A stretch of DNA of 37,624 nucleotides from Lachnospiraceae bacterium. Its GTDB lineage: Bacteria; Bacillota; Clostridia; Lachnospirales; Lachnospiraceae. The DNA lies in the NCBI GenBank assembly GCA_017521605.1, contig JAFXCD010000039.1, forward strand, positions 1 through 37,624, read 5' to 3'. The position numbers were made by a program, and so were the translations under genes. This document shows positions 16,469-25,762 of the stretch, in pieces; the first letter of the stretch is position 1, and each line of letters opens with the position of its first letter. The notes under the pieces are model-generated. The model did not search any database. It was not told the DNA's origin and worked only from the letters and a program-made list of their open reading frames with translations.

Positions 16469-17512
16469 CTATTCCTCCCTTAACATTCCAAAACGCAACG
16501 GTGTTCCTCTCTCTATGTCCACTGTAGCCACCATCCCTAATACCTGTTCATAATACTTCGGTTCCAAACCTTGTCCCGGTCGGATAACCCGTACATTTTT
16601 CTCTGTAAGCTTTTCACCCTTTTTGATATTCTCCACACAAAAGATAGAACGTCTGAAGGCCAGATTATGTTTCTCCTGTTCTGCCGCTCCATATTTAACT
16701 TGCCCTATTGCAACCTCTGCCTGTCGGATATTTCTCACCATTTGTGCAAATTCATCCGGGTTCATGGAAAAACTGGAATCCGGATTCTCAATGGCTCTAT
16801 CCAGGCAAAAATGCTTTTCAATAATACTGGCTCCCAATGCCACTGCCGTAATTGCTCCTACATCCCCCATGGAATGATCCGACAACCCCACAGGCACATT
16901 AAACACTTCTGCCATATTCTGCATGGTTCGTAAATTCATGTCATCTGTTATTGCCGGATAAGCACTGGCACATCTGAGAAGTGCTACCTGTCTGTTTCCA
17001 CACTCATATGCTGCATTTACTGCTGCTTCTATTTCCCCTAAGGTTGCCATACCGGTGGACATAATAATGGGCTTACCCTTGGACGCTATATATTTAATCA
17101 AAGGAATATCAATCAACTCAAAGGAAGCCACCTTATAAAAGCCTACACCGATTTCCTCCAATAAATCTACTGCTGTATTATCAAAAGGAGAGGAGAAAAA
17201 ATCTATCCCCACTTTTTCCGCTTCATCCTTTAAAGCCTGATGCCATTCCCAAGGTGTATACGCCTTTTCATATAACTGATATAAGTTCTCACCTTCCCAT
17301 GTTCCTGTATCTATATGAAAATAAGCATTGTCACAATTCATGGTAATGGTATCCGGTGTATAGGTCTGTATCTTCACACAATCTGCACTGGCTTCTTTTG
17401 CGGCATGAATAATGGCTTTTGCATTTTCTAAGCTACCTGCATGATTTGCAGACATTTCTGCTATGATATATGTGGGATGTCCCGGTCCGATAATTCTATC
17501 TCCTATTTTCAT
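16469..17512 (-). CDS. pseI: Pseudaminic acid synthase
   Basis: 347 residues. The NeuB TIM-barrel domain occupies about 1-280 (YIIAEMSANHAGSLENA, ADCVKIQTYTPDTIT, PIIMSTGMATLGEI, VGLSDHSMGD, IIEKHFCLDR) and ends with ENPDSSFSMNP. The SAF antifreeze-like domain follows at about 290-347. The ANHAGS and ENPDSSFS motifs fit PseI better than the sialic acid synthase NeuB. It condenses 6-deoxy-AltdiNAc with phosphoenolpyruvate to give pseudaminic acid. The start ATGA overlaps the pseF stop by four bases. Confidence 0.93.
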   Translation of the reverse strand: MKIGDRIIGPGHPTYIIAEMSANHAGSLENAKAIIHAAKEASADCVKIQTYTPDTITMNCDNAYFHIDTGTWEGENLYQLYEKAYTPWEWHQALKDEAEKVGIDFFSSPFDNTAVDLLEEIGVGFYKVASFELIDIPLIKYIASKGKPIIMSTGMATLGEIEAAVNAAYECGNRQVALLRCASAYPAITDDMNLRTMQNMAEVFNVPVGLSDHSMGDVGAITAVALGASIIEKHFCLDRAIENPDSSFSMNPDEFAQMVRNIRQAEVAIGQVKYGAAEQEKHNLAFRRSIFCVENIKKGEKLTEKNVRVIRPGQGLEPKYYEQVLGMVATVDIERGTPLRFGMLREE

Positions 17513-18219
17513 GCATTTTCTCCCTTTTCATTTCTTTCCACCATCAAGCGGTACTTCATTTCTGCAATCTGCCAGTCCGTCAGATTATCAATATCCTGTA
17601 CTTCTAATTCTGTACAAACCAAGGCATAGGTTTTATCCGTATATACCTTTTTGCTCTCCATAAATCGCGAAGCCTGCATAATATAAAACTGCCCGCAATC
17701 ATGATACATGGGCTCTAAATCCTGAGAACGTTTTAACATATTTTCCGGCCACTTATATGCCAGATTCCCTTCATTTATAACAAAGCTTCTCTGTGGAGGA
17801 AAACCATACCTCACTACAGGAACCAAAGAATCCGAGTCGCTTTCACGTATAAGCTCCATAGCCTTACTTAACTTTTCAGCTGTCACAAAAGGAGCTGTAG
17901 GATAAATACAGCACATGTATTCAAATTCTTGCCCCCTCTTTTCATATTCTTCCAAAACTTCTGTCAGTACATCCACAGTAGTTGCATAATCATCAGATGT
18001 CTTCTCACTTCTCATAAAAGGAACCTTTGCACCACAACTTTTTGCAATCTTGGCAATCTCTTCATCATCCGTGGAAACCATAACTTCATCAAAACAGCCT
18101 GACTCCAATGCCGCTTCAATAGAGTATGCTATTATAGGCTTTCCCAAAAAAGGTTTTATATTCTTACCCGGAATACGCTTACTGCCTCCCCTGGCTGTAA
18201 TAATTGCCACATTGCTCAT
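17509..18219 (-). CDS. pseF: Pseudaminic acid cytidylyltransferase
   Basis: 236 residues. The N-terminal AIITARGGSKRIPGKNIKPF is the nucleotide-binding loop of CMP-sugar synthetases, followed by VSTDDEEIAKIA, CCIYPTAPFVTAEKL and the PseF-like YHDCGQFYIM and VQDIDNLTDWQIAEMKYRLM. It activates pseudaminic acid with CTP to CMP-pseudaminic acid. AAGGAAGT precedes the ATG. It is flanked by the ABC transporter upstream and by pseI, with a four-base overlap, downstream. Confidence 0.93.
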   Translation of the reverse strand: MSNVAIITARGGSKRIPGKNIKPFLGKPIIAYSIEAALESGCFDEVMVSTDDEEIAKIAKSCGAKVPFMRSEKTSDDYATTVDVLTEVLEEYEKRGQEFEYMCCIYPTAPFVTAEKLSKAMELIRESDSDSLVPVVRYGFPPQRSFVINEGNLAYKWPENMLKRSQDLEPMYHDCGQFYIMQASRFMESKKVYTDKTYALVCTELEVQDIDNLTDWQIAEMKYRLMVERNEKGENA

Positions 18220-18224
18220 TTTGA

Positions 18225-19979
18225 TTACTTCCTTTCTTTATCCCGTTCAATGATTGCCTTGCCATTCTCAACCCGATATACCATGTCACATTTTTCAATT
18301 GTTTGTAATCTGTGAGCTATGATAATCAAGGTCTTCTTACCGTGAAGACGATTGATGGATTCCATTATAGCAGTTTCTGTATCATTATCCAATGCAGAGG
18401 TCGCCTCATCCAGAATCAATACCTCCGGATTGTTATACAAAGCTCTGGCAATACCAATACGCTGTCTCTGACCACCTGACAATCGTATTCCTCTCTCACC
18501 AATACCGGTATCCAAACCATCCAGCAATGTTTTTATGAATTCATCCAACTGTGCTTCTTTTAATACTTCCCACACTCGTTCCTCATTAATCTTGTCCTTA
18601 GGCACACCAAATGCCACATTATTACGAATGGTATCATCCAACATAAAAATCATCTGAGGAATATATCCGATATTCTTTAGCCATGCACGATAGTTTTCAT
18701 TAATATCCTTACCATCTGCCAATATTTTTCCACTCTTTACTTCCAAAAGTCCCAGCAAAATATCCACTACTGTACTTTTTCCGGCACCGGAGGTTCCCAC
18801 AATACCTACACTCGCTCCTATGGGAACTGTCAGATTTGCCTTATCAAAAATCAACTTATCCGTATTGGGATAGGCATATACAACATCCTGCAATTCAATC
18901 TGATGTTTGATGGGAAGCTTTTCATCTGTATCAGTAGCATAAGACATATCTACCTTGGAACCACTGATTTCATCCTGCAAATGATCCGTTACTCCCATAA
19001 AAAAGGGTTCAAAATATGCAATATTATTGATCTGATTATTAATACGATTCACACAAGGTAAAAGCACAAGGGCTGCTGCCGCAAAAGCGGTCAGAGTCTG
19101 CATCATATCCTCGGAGCTGACTCCCATCAGCATCATAATTAGCAGATACCCTATCATACATACTACGCATATGGATTCGATAAATAATTTTGGGATATTA
19201 TTGTATAAACTATACTTCTGTACAGCATCTACATACCCTTTTCCACACTTAACATATTCGGATATAAAGTATTGCTCTTTACATGAAATCTTAACCTCTT
19301 TAATTCCCAGAACAGTCTGTGAAATCCACTTAAACAATGAACTATAATAATCCTGATTATCCTTGCCTGCCTTTTGCAGGATGGGTTTCAATATTTTCTT
19401 GATTACAAATAATAACAGTAACATTACACTTGCCAGCAACAAACTCATGCCCACATCCTGTTGCAAACAATATAATACCAAAAACACAAAAATGATACTG
19501 TCGGATACCAATTGCAACAAGGCTAAAATCATGGCATACATATTATTAACATCCGATGTAATATTTCTCTGTACTATTGCAGTGTCTGCATTTAAATAAA
19601 ACTCATAACCTCTTCGTAAATAATTCTTCATCATTTGCTCGGAAGTGCGGAACTGATTGGTATAAACAAAAGCAAAGGTGGCCTTCTGTTGAAAATACAA
19701 GAAAACATTCTTTATGATAAAAATCATAATAAGTCCCAGCATAATAATAATTGCAAAGCGCTGGGTAGAGCCTTCTCCAAGCATTAAATACAATGTTCTT
19801 ACCAGCCCTTCCTTTTCTACTGACTCCGGATTCATAACAATACTCACCACAGGTACAATCATACCCACACCTGCCACCTGAAGACCTGCTCCGATAATCA
19901 TCATAATTACCAACAGCCACATGGTTCTTTTTTGCTTTTTATCTAACAAAACATTCAGTTTCTTTATGATTTTCTTCAT
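18225..19979 (-). CDS. ABC half-transporter (PglK/MsbA-type), predicted lipid-linked glycan flippase
   Basis: 584 residues. The type IV exporter membrane domain has about six hydrophobic segments in residues 20-320. The ATPase domain has Walker A GTSGAGKST near residue 395, signature LSGGQRQRIGIARAL near 498, Walker B VLILDEATSALD near 520 and the switch His in IIIAHRLQTI. All catalytic motifs are intact. The order of domains and the length match PglK, which flips undecaprenyl-diphosphate oligosaccharides, and no Wzx is visible. The position, between a GT2 and pseF, supports export of the pseudaminic-acid-containing glycan. Substrate assignment is inference. Confidence 0.88.
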   Translation of the reverse strand: MKKIIKKLNVLLDKKQKRTMWLLVIMMIIGAGLQVAGVGMIVPVVSIVMNPESVEKEGLVRTLYLMLGEGSTQRFAIIIMLGLIMIFIIKNVFLYFQQKATFAFVYTNQFRTSEQMMKNYLRRGYEFYLNADTAIVQRNITSDVNNMYAMILALLQLVSDSIIFVFLVLYCLQQDVGMSLLLASVMLLLLFVIKKILKPILQKAGKDNQDYYSSLFKWISQTVLGIKEVKISCKEQYFISEYVKCGKGYVDAVQKYSLYNNIPKLFIESICVVCMIGYLLIMMLMGVSSEDMMQTLTAFAAAALVLLPCVNRINNQINNIAYFEPFFMGVTDHLQDEISGSKVDMSYATDTDEKLPIKHQIELQDVVYAYPNTDKLIFDKANLTVPIGASVGIVGTSGAGKSTVVDILLGLLEVKSGKILADGKDINENYRAWLKNIGYIPQMIFMLDDTIRNNVAFGVPKDKINEERVWEVLKEAQLDEFIKTLLDGLDTGIGERGIRLSGGQRQRIGIARALYNNPEVLILDEATSALDNDTETAIMESINRLHGKKTLIIIAHRLQTIEKCDMVYRVENGKAIIERDKERK

Positions 19980-20000
19980 AATTATCTATGTTTGCTCCTT

Positions 20001-21026
20001 TTATCTTTTCCCATACCGTATCTTTCGATAAAGATAAAGCATTTTGTAATATGTCAGAAATACAAGGACATTTTTACTATGCATCTTAATTAATTTTTTG
20101 TTTTCCTCATCCATAAAACGATTGTAATAAGTGTTCTTTTCAAAATCAGGAGTATATTCCTTTAGAAATTTCTGCATCTGAACCACAAATTTATAATTAG
20201 GAATGGAAGTCTCCTGAAGATGAGAAAACAATGTGTTGCGGTATCCCAACTCAAATACCTTATACTCTATTTCTTCCTGAAATTGTTCATAAAAACCTCT
20301 GCTCTTACATTCATCCATATAAATCTGAGCAGCCTTCACTCTGTCTTTACAGCGTTCAATACTGATAGTATGCACTGTAGATTCCGCATGCTGATAATAA
20401 AAATATAAATCTTCTTCTACTCTCTCAAATCTCTTTGCATACAATAAAGGCAATACGCCAACTGCATTATCCTCATAAAACATTTTTTCAGGGAATCTGA
20501 TTTTGTTATCTTCAAATAGTTCTCTACGATATATTTTTATAACCATACTGCCCGGCTTAATAATCAGGTTCTGATACTTTTCCTTTGTTAACAATCCTGT
20601 CTGTTCTGATGTATTATTCAGCACAGAAATACCTTCTGTTACGCCGGTCTTCTCTGTTTTTCGATAATCACATCCCACTACATCCGCACCGGTTTCTTCT
20701 GCCTTCCTTATCAGCTTTTCATACATATCTGTTGCTGCCCAATCGTCACTGTCCATGAAACCAAGCCATTCACCTCGGGCAATATTTAGCCCCAGATTTT
20801 TAGCACCACCCTGGCGCCTGTTTTCCGGTGACGCAATCACCTTTACTTTATCGGGATACTTCTCTTCATACTCCCTCAGGACCTCCAAAGAATCATCTGT
20901 AGACTTATCATCCACTGCAATGATTTCAAAATCTGTAATAGTCTGATTCAGCAAAGAATCCAGACAATATCGCAGCTTACCATCCTTATTCATATTAAAT
21001 ACCGGTACAATAATACTCAGTAACAT
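20001..21026 (-). CDS. Glycosyltransferase family 2, soluble
   Basis: 341 residues. The GT-A domain starts LLSIIVPVFNMNKDGKLRYC, has IIAVDDKSTDDSLEVL, NRRQGGAKNLGLNIARGEW and the DXD-type MDSDDWAA, and is followed by a helical C-terminal region with YRKIRYGKR at the end. There are no membrane segments, so it should act at the cytoplasmic face on a nucleotide or lipid-linked acceptor. TAGGAGTAG precedes the ATG. It is placed between the GT52-like transferase and the ABC transporter. Donor sugar unknown. Confidence 0.88.
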   Translation of the reverse strand: MLLSIIVPVFNMNKDGKLRYCLDSLLNQTITDFEIIAVDDKSTDDSLEVLREYEEKYPDKVKVIASPENRRQGGAKNLGLNIARGEWLGFMDSDDWAATDMYEKLIRKAEETGADVVGCDYRKTEKTGVTEGISVLNNTSEQTGLLTKEKYQNLIIKPGSMVIKIYRRELFEDNKIRFPEKMFYEDNAVGVLPLLYAKRFERVEEDLYFYYQHAESTVHTISIERCKDRVKAAQIYMDECKSRGFYEQFQEEIEYKVFELGYRNTLFSHLQETSIPNYKFVVQMQKFLKEYTPDFEKNTYYNRFMDEENKKLIKMHSKNVLVFLTYYKMLYLYRKIRYGKR

Positions 21027-21055
21027 TACTCTACTCCTAGCAATTGTGGAATTTC

Positions 21056-22126
21056 CTATAAATTATCATTATATCTGTGGACAGTCGGGTCTTCATAATT
21101 ATCCATAAAGTCCGGGCCTAAACGCACCTTCTCTTTAGCAAAGGATAAGCCTGACAGCTCCGTAAACACAGCCACCACCTTCTTAAACATCAACCCCGGA
21201 ATAAAATTCATTAATTCCATAGGTGCTCTACGTTCAATAACAATATTCTCCGGGAAAACACTTTTATAATCCAGAAAATCGTTGGGATGTGGCTTAAATA
21301 CAATGGTTCCTTCCCCTTCGTACTGTGCAACTATATCCTTGAAAATCTTTTCTCTTGTCTCCATATCACAAAGAGGTTCTGTTAATACAAGTAATACATC
21401 TCCTTGTGTTACCAATCGTTGCAGCTCGTCGCAATCCTCTATAAACACCTTCAAAAGAAGTTGTTTTTGTTCTTCCGATAAATGGTCAACCAACTTCTGT
21501 CTGGGCACTTCTACGTATTTTTTATGGGTATACTTTAAGCAGGATATATCGTTTACTTCCATATCCAGACAGTACTTTCCATAGCCGTTCTGAATAAATA
21601 TCAAATTCATAGAAGATAACCAGACTTTTAACTTGAAAAAACGTTGGTTACGATATCTTGCTGCATCACAGTGCTTCAAGGTATTTAACCCATCCTCCAC
21701 TGCATGATAATATATCTTTTTATAATTCAGATAATAACCGATTGGATCGGAATCACAATATACATATATATCTTTATATTCCTTAAAATCCACCGGAATA
21801 TAGGGTTCCTGAAGCTTTCCAAACAACTTGGTATATTTCATACGCCCCAGCATAATCTTAATCTGGTTACCGGTCATATTCATATAGGGCGCCAGTTGCG
21901 GAAAGAATACATCCCTCTTTTCATCAAACATAATCACCATATGAAATATACCACTTTCTTCAATACGACTCTTAATCGTTTCAAAAGCAGTTGTCATTGT
22001 ACTCAAAATGATATCCGCTTTTCCTCTTTCTTCATCGGGAAGATTCAATTCCTTCAAAAAGCTTACATATACATGATAGTAGGTATGACAAACATACACT
22101 CTAGATATCGCTGGTGCTTTCTTCAT
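21056..22126 (-). CDS. GT52/sialyltransferase-like glycosyltransferase, candidate pseudaminic acid transferase
   Basis: 356 residues, no membrane segments. It opens VYVCHTYYHVYVSFLKELN, as GT52-type enzymes do, and has the HP motif of bacterial sialyltransferases in TIVFKPHPNDF near residues 277-283, followed by VAVFTELSGLSFAKE. The HP histidine is a conserved functional residue in these families and binds the CMP moiety. Because the operon makes CMP-pseudaminic acid, this is the best candidate for its transferase. The start overlaps the end of the DUF4910 gene by 26 bases; an internal GTG close to VYVCH is an alternative start. A teichoic-acid-type or uncharacterised transferase remains possible. 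Confidence 0.75.
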   Translation of the reverse strand: MKKAPAISRVYVCHTYYHVYVSFLKELNLPDEERGKADIILSTMTTAFETIKSRIEESGIFHMVIMFDEKRDVFFPQLAPYMNMTGNQIKIMLGRMKYTKLFGKLQEPYIPVDFKEYKDIYVYCDSDPIGYYLNYKKIYYHAVEDGLNTLKHCDAARYRNQRFFKLKVWLSSMNLIFIQNGYGKYCLDMEVNDISCLKYTHKKYVEVPRQKLVDHLSEEQKQLLLKVFIEDCDELQRLVTQGDVLLVLTEPLCDMETREKIFKDIVAQYEGEGTIVFKPHPNDFLDYKSVFPENIVIERRAPMELMNFIPGLMFKKVVAVFTELSGLSFAKEKVRLGPDFMDNYEDPTVHRYNDNL

Positions 22127-23390
22127 CTAATAATCCACTTTCCTTTAACTTGTCAATGTGATGAATCAATTCCCAAACCGGCTCTCCGATTTTATTACTG
22201 ATATCAAGCAAGTCTCTCTTTCCATCCGCATAAGCAATGAAATTTGTTAATTTACGAACCTCTGCATAAATCCCCTTTCTGCTTACAGTAGGATAGAGAC
22301 CCCTTTTCCCCAACTGGGGTTCACATAGACACTTAATCCTATAATATTTGTTATACTCTAATGCCATAATCACCTTCTGCATTACATCATAGGCTCCCTG
22401 CAAGCCTTCCGGTGAAATCACGCTCATATCATCTGCAGAAGTATGGTATTCCGGATATTCCCCGTATTTTGTACGGCAGAATCCGCATACCGGCAAATCC
22501 ACTCCCGGGGCATTATATTGCCGTTCATCTGAACCACGCTCCAAAAAGCTGTATCTCTTATACTCCGGATCCACATGCTTTAAAACATTCTGCATCACCT
22601 TATCCGCCAGAGTATCTGCTTCTCTGGTTTCTATGTAGGAGTAAGCCCGATTATCTCCTACACAGCTTAATACAAAGCCTGCTATCATATTCTCCTTCAG
22701 CATCTGCAGATTTTTTGACAAATATGTAATGGAACCTATGGTTTCCGGCACAATCACCAAACGGTATGAGAGGTTTCTGTCCAGAGTTTTCAACCAACGC
22801 ATCAGCTGTGTTGCCAAAACCGGTCCGGACAATTCATTATTTGCCATGGAAGGGTGGCAGATATAGGTTGACAATAACACTTCCTTTTTACTTTTACCCG
22901 GCAAATACAATTCTGCATAATTTAACACGCCGTCAAACAAACGGCTCTTTATCACCATATGATACTTACCCGGCTTTAGGGAATCCCGCATATTACGGGA
23001 CATACAAAAACCGCTTCTTGGCACATAATAGGATGTTACATATGGTATTACATCCGGTTGTCCTTCTTCCACCCGAATGTATGTATATAACTCTTCTAAA
23101 TCCACATATTCATCCAAAGGCATGGAATACCCCATCACATGCAGATTATTTTGGGCATAATCAATAATTCTGTTGCCCTCTTCATCCTCTATATACCCTT
23201 CCGTAATCTCCCACTCTTTGGGTACTTCCCAATCAAAAACCTGAGTTTTGCTGGGCACCTCACAAATTTCCAATTCAGGAATTTGCTCTTTGATTATTTG
23301 TAAGCTTTTTCTTACTCCTGCACCGGTCAGACTTCTTCCTATAGGAAATAGTCTTTCCGCCAAATCATACATCCATTTTCCGGCTTCCAT
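22101..23390 (-). CDS. DUF4910 / M28-like zinc aminopeptidase homologue
   Basis: 429 residues. After an N-terminal RLFPIGRSLTGAGVR, typical of the family, the peptidase core has TYICHPSMANNELSGP (putative zinc ligands near residues 179-186), a Glu in VIVPETIGSITYLS and a His in EYHTSADDMSV near 315. The last 70 residues look like a winged-helix domain (LLDISNKIGEPVWELIHHID). Family members recur in surface polysaccharide clusters, but their substrate is not settled as far as I know. Its ATG abuts the AAC(3) stop codon (TAA then ATG), so the two are coupled. It may trim or edit an aminoacyl or peptidyl group on the sugar; that is inference. Confidence 0.85.
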   Translation of the reverse strand: MEAGKWMYDLAERLFPIGRSLTGAGVRKSLQIIKEQIPELEICEVPSKTQVFDWEVPKEWEITEGYIEDEEGNRIIDYAQNNLHVMGYSMPLDEYVDLEELYTYIRVEEGQPDVIPYVTSYYVPRSGFCMSRNMRDSLKPGKYHMVIKSRLFDGVLNYAELYLPGKSKKEVLLSTYICHPSMANNELSGPVLATQLMRWLKTLDRNLSYRLVIVPETIGSITYLSKNLQMLKENMIAGFVLSCVGDNRAYSYIETREADTLADKVMQNVLKHVDPEYKRYSFLERGSDERQYNAPGVDLPVCGFCRTKYGEYPEYHTSADDMSVISPEGLQGAYDVMQKVIMALEYNKYYRIKCLCEPQLGKRGLYPTVSRKGIYAEVRKLTNFIAYADGKRDLLDISNKIGEPVWELIHHIDKLKESGLLDEESTSDI

Positions 23391-24182
23391 TTATTCATCC
23401 TGACCTTTATATGTATACATATTTCTACATTTATTGCATTTGATTTCCACCTCTTCTACCTGTGCCAGTTCCTTCAGTAGCACTGTAGATACCGGTTCCC
23501 CGTTAATTTCCTGTGTATTAAGCACCTTCAAATCCCTCAGAATTCTTGAGAATACTGTCTGGGGCTCCACATATTGAGGATCCATGTCATAATCCCGCAC
23601 ATTCATGGAATATGTTTTCATACTTGTATTTCCGTCTTCATCGGTATAAGGTGCAGTAAAATCCTTAATATATCGATAAGGCACTCCTACCACCTGTTCA
23701 TTGTGTAGCTTAGATGTTAATCCCTTGGTATTCTCCAAACCTATAATCAGCGCTTTACCTTCCTTTTCCTGCATATAGGAAAAAGGTGTTCCATCTCCCC
23801 AGGCATCCTTATTTTCCATGGCACAGAGTTCTTCACAGCCCTTGCCCCATACAGCAAAGGAATAGATAGGGTGCTTGGTACGCTTAAAATCAGCTCTTTT
23901 CAGTGCCACATTTCCCAATGCTCCTGTTTGACTTTTACTTTTCTTATAATCAAATCCTTTACCGGAACAAAAGTCCCAATTGAAGGTAGGCACCAATAAC
24001 GTCCCCTCCGGACCGATTCTTTCCATCAACTTTTCCAATAGTATATTTCCATCATACACATCTTTTTCCTTCAAAGCATTTAGCGCCAATTTTGTAACAT
24101 CCGAAACCAGGTAGATAATATCACCTTTTTCAATCCGCTCTATTCTATCTATGATATTTTCCCACTTGATATAATCTCCCAC
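23391..24182 (-). CDS. AAC(3)-family N-acyltransferase
   Basis: 263 residues. It shows the aminoglycoside 3-N-acetyltransferase fold signatures EGTLLVPTFNWDF, KHPIYSFAVWGKG, DAWGDGTPFSYMQ and the conserved His/Glu stretch SKLHNEQVVGVPYRY near residues 155-170. A short CNKC pair sits at the C-terminus. In polysaccharide loci, family members are thought to acylate amino sugars rather than antibiotics, so resistance is not implied. It begins with GTG, seven bases after GGAGG. It lies between the adenylation enzyme and the DUF4910 gene, so the acyl donor could be an activated amino acid; this is inference. Confidence 0.85.
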   Translation of the reverse strand: MGDYIKWENIIDRIERIEKGDIIYLVSDVTKLALNALKEKDVYDGNILLEKLMERIGPEGTLLVPTFNWDFCSGKGFDYKKSKSQTGALGNVALKRADFKRTKHPIYSFAVWGKGCEELCAMENKDAWGDGTPFSYMQEKEGKALIIGLENTKGLTSKLHNEQVVGVPYRYIKDFTAPYTDEDGNTSMKTYSMNVRDYDMDPQYVEPQTVFSRILRDLKVLNTQEINGEPVSTVLLKELAQVEEVEIKCNKCRNMYTYKGQDE

Positions 24183-24208
24183 AAGTTTTCCTCCAATACT
24201 AACCTAAA

Positions 24209-25720
24209 TTACCCATTCTGATATTTTTTCTTCAAAGTAACTCTGTCGATTTTACCGTTTGCGGTAAACGGCATCTTATCAATGTGTATAATATTATTGG
24301 GTACCATATATCTTGGCAATCTGTCCTTTAACAACTGTGCCAATGTCTTCTCATCAATATTACCCACATAATAAAGTACAATACGTCCCTTTATTTCATC
24401 ATAAATACAGCAGGATATCTTGATTTCCTCCAAAAGATTCACATTGACTTCTATCTCGCCCAATTCAATTCTGTGTCCCATATGTTTAATTTGATAATCC
24501 TTACGGGATACAAAAATCAATTCTCCGTATTCATTATATTTGCCCAAATCACCGGTTTTATAAATCAATTCCGGATAAGCTTTATTTAACGGATTCTGCA
24601 CAAACACTTCATTGGTTTTTTCCCAGTTATTATAATATCCCAGAGTCACCGAAGTACCCCTGATACAAATCTCACCCACTTCACCCGAAGGTGCTTGCTT
24701 TCCATCCTCTGTCAAAAGCAATATCTCAGTATTCTTAAAGGGTCTTCCTATAGGAATCACTTCATCCACCGCAAATTCTCTATTTACCTTATAGTAACAG
24801 CACATACCGGTGCCCTCAGTAGGACCATAGAGGTTTGTAAACTTTGCCTCCGGCAATACTTCCTTCCAACAATTAAATTGCTTAATAGGAAATACTTCAC
24901 TACCAAAAGCAATAACCTTCAAAAACTTCGGTTTAATAGTTTTGAATGTACCAAATGCCGATATCATGGTTAATGCTGATACTACCCAGCAAATAGTGTT
25001 AATCCGATGCTCATTTAAAAATTCCACCAGTTTCACCGGAAACATAAATAAGCTTCTGGGAATCAAATACGTAGTGGCACCAAACTTAAGTGTAGGATAA
25101 AGCTCCTTTAAGCAGGCATCAAAATACAATGGAGTCTGATTACCAAACACAGTATCCTCATTAAACTCCAATGTTTCCGACAATTGCTCTATATAATCAA
25201 TTACCGATCTGTGACATGCTGCCACTCCCTTGGGAACACCTGTGGAACCGGATGTAAATACAATATAAATAGGGTCCGTATCAATCGAAGAATCATATGC
25301 CTTATTTAACAATTCCTTATTTATTGGTGTATTCTTAATTTCATCATATACTACAATCTCACCTTCAAAGGTAAACTTCTTTGCAATTTCCTTGGTTTCC
25401 TCATCACATATGATGATTTCCGGCTGTACATTTTCCAGAATTAACTGTATTCTTGTGCCCGGCATCTCTTCATCAATAGGTACATAAAAATTCCCGCCAC
25501 GAATTACTCCAAAAAAAGCCGTGACTTCTTTTGGGTGCTTATTCATAAATACCACTACCGGTTTACGATAAATATTCTTTTCCAACAAATAGGTACCAAT
25601 GGCATTACTTTGGTCAAATACTTCTGAAAATGTCATATGGTCCACACCATTGGAAAAAGCCACCTTGTCCGGTTTCTTTAGCACAATATTATTCAAGTAA
25701 TCCAATACATGATTCTGCAT
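24209..25720 (-). CDS. Stand-alone amino-acid adenylation enzyme (DltA/NRPS A-domain-like)
   Basis: 503 residues, the length of DltA. The core motifs are in order: A3 FTSGSTGVPKGV near residue 153, A4-like FDACLKELYPTLKFGA with the Asp that normally holds the substrate amino group, A5 NLYGPTEGTG near 295, A7 YKTGDLGKYNEYGEL, A8 GHRIELGEIEVN and A10 FTANGKIDR near the end with the catalytic Lys. It should form an aminoacyl-AMP. No carrier protein, thioesterase or DltB/DltD partner is in the window, so where the aminoacyl group goes is open. AGAGG precedes the ATG. It lies between the Asp/Glu racemase and the AAC(3) gene. Side-chain specificity cannot be read reliably by eye. Confidence 0.88.
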   Translation of the reverse strand: MQNHVLDYLNNIVLKKPDKVAFSNGVDHMTFSEVFDQSNAIGTYLLEKNIYRKPVVVFMNKHPKEVTAFFGVIRGGNFYVPIDEEMPGTRIQLILENVQPEIIICDEETKEIAKKFTFEGEIVVYDEIKNTPINKELLNKAYDSSIDTDPIYIVFTSGSTGVPKGVAACHRSVIDYIEQLSETLEFNEDTVFGNQTPLYFDACLKELYPTLKFGATTYLIPRSLFMFPVKLVEFLNEHRINTICWVVSALTMISAFGTFKTIKPKFLKVIAFGSEVFPIKQFNCWKEVLPEAKFTNLYGPTEGTGMCCYYKVNREFAVDEVIPIGRPFKNTEILLLTEDGKQAPSGEVGEICIRGTSVTLGYYNNWEKTNEVFVQNPLNKAYPELIYKTGDLGKYNEYGELIFVSRKDYQIKHMGHRIELGEIEVNVNLLEEIKISCCIYDEIKGRIVLYYVGNIDEKTLAQLLKDRLPRYMVPNNIIHIDKMPFTANGKIDRVTLKKKYQNG

Positions 25721-25762
25721 AACTCTTAACCTCTTTATATAAATATAGCTGCTTCAAACCAA

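Noticed and set aside
23391-24182. AAC(3) homology read as an aminoglycoside resistance gene.
   Set aside because: The gene is coupled to glycan genes on both sides; family members in such loci are better explained as amino-sugar acyltransferases.
24209-25720. Naming the adenylation gene dltA.
   Set aside because: No dltB, dltC or dltD is nearby, the neighbours are glycan genes, and substrate residues cannot be assigned to D-Ala by eye.
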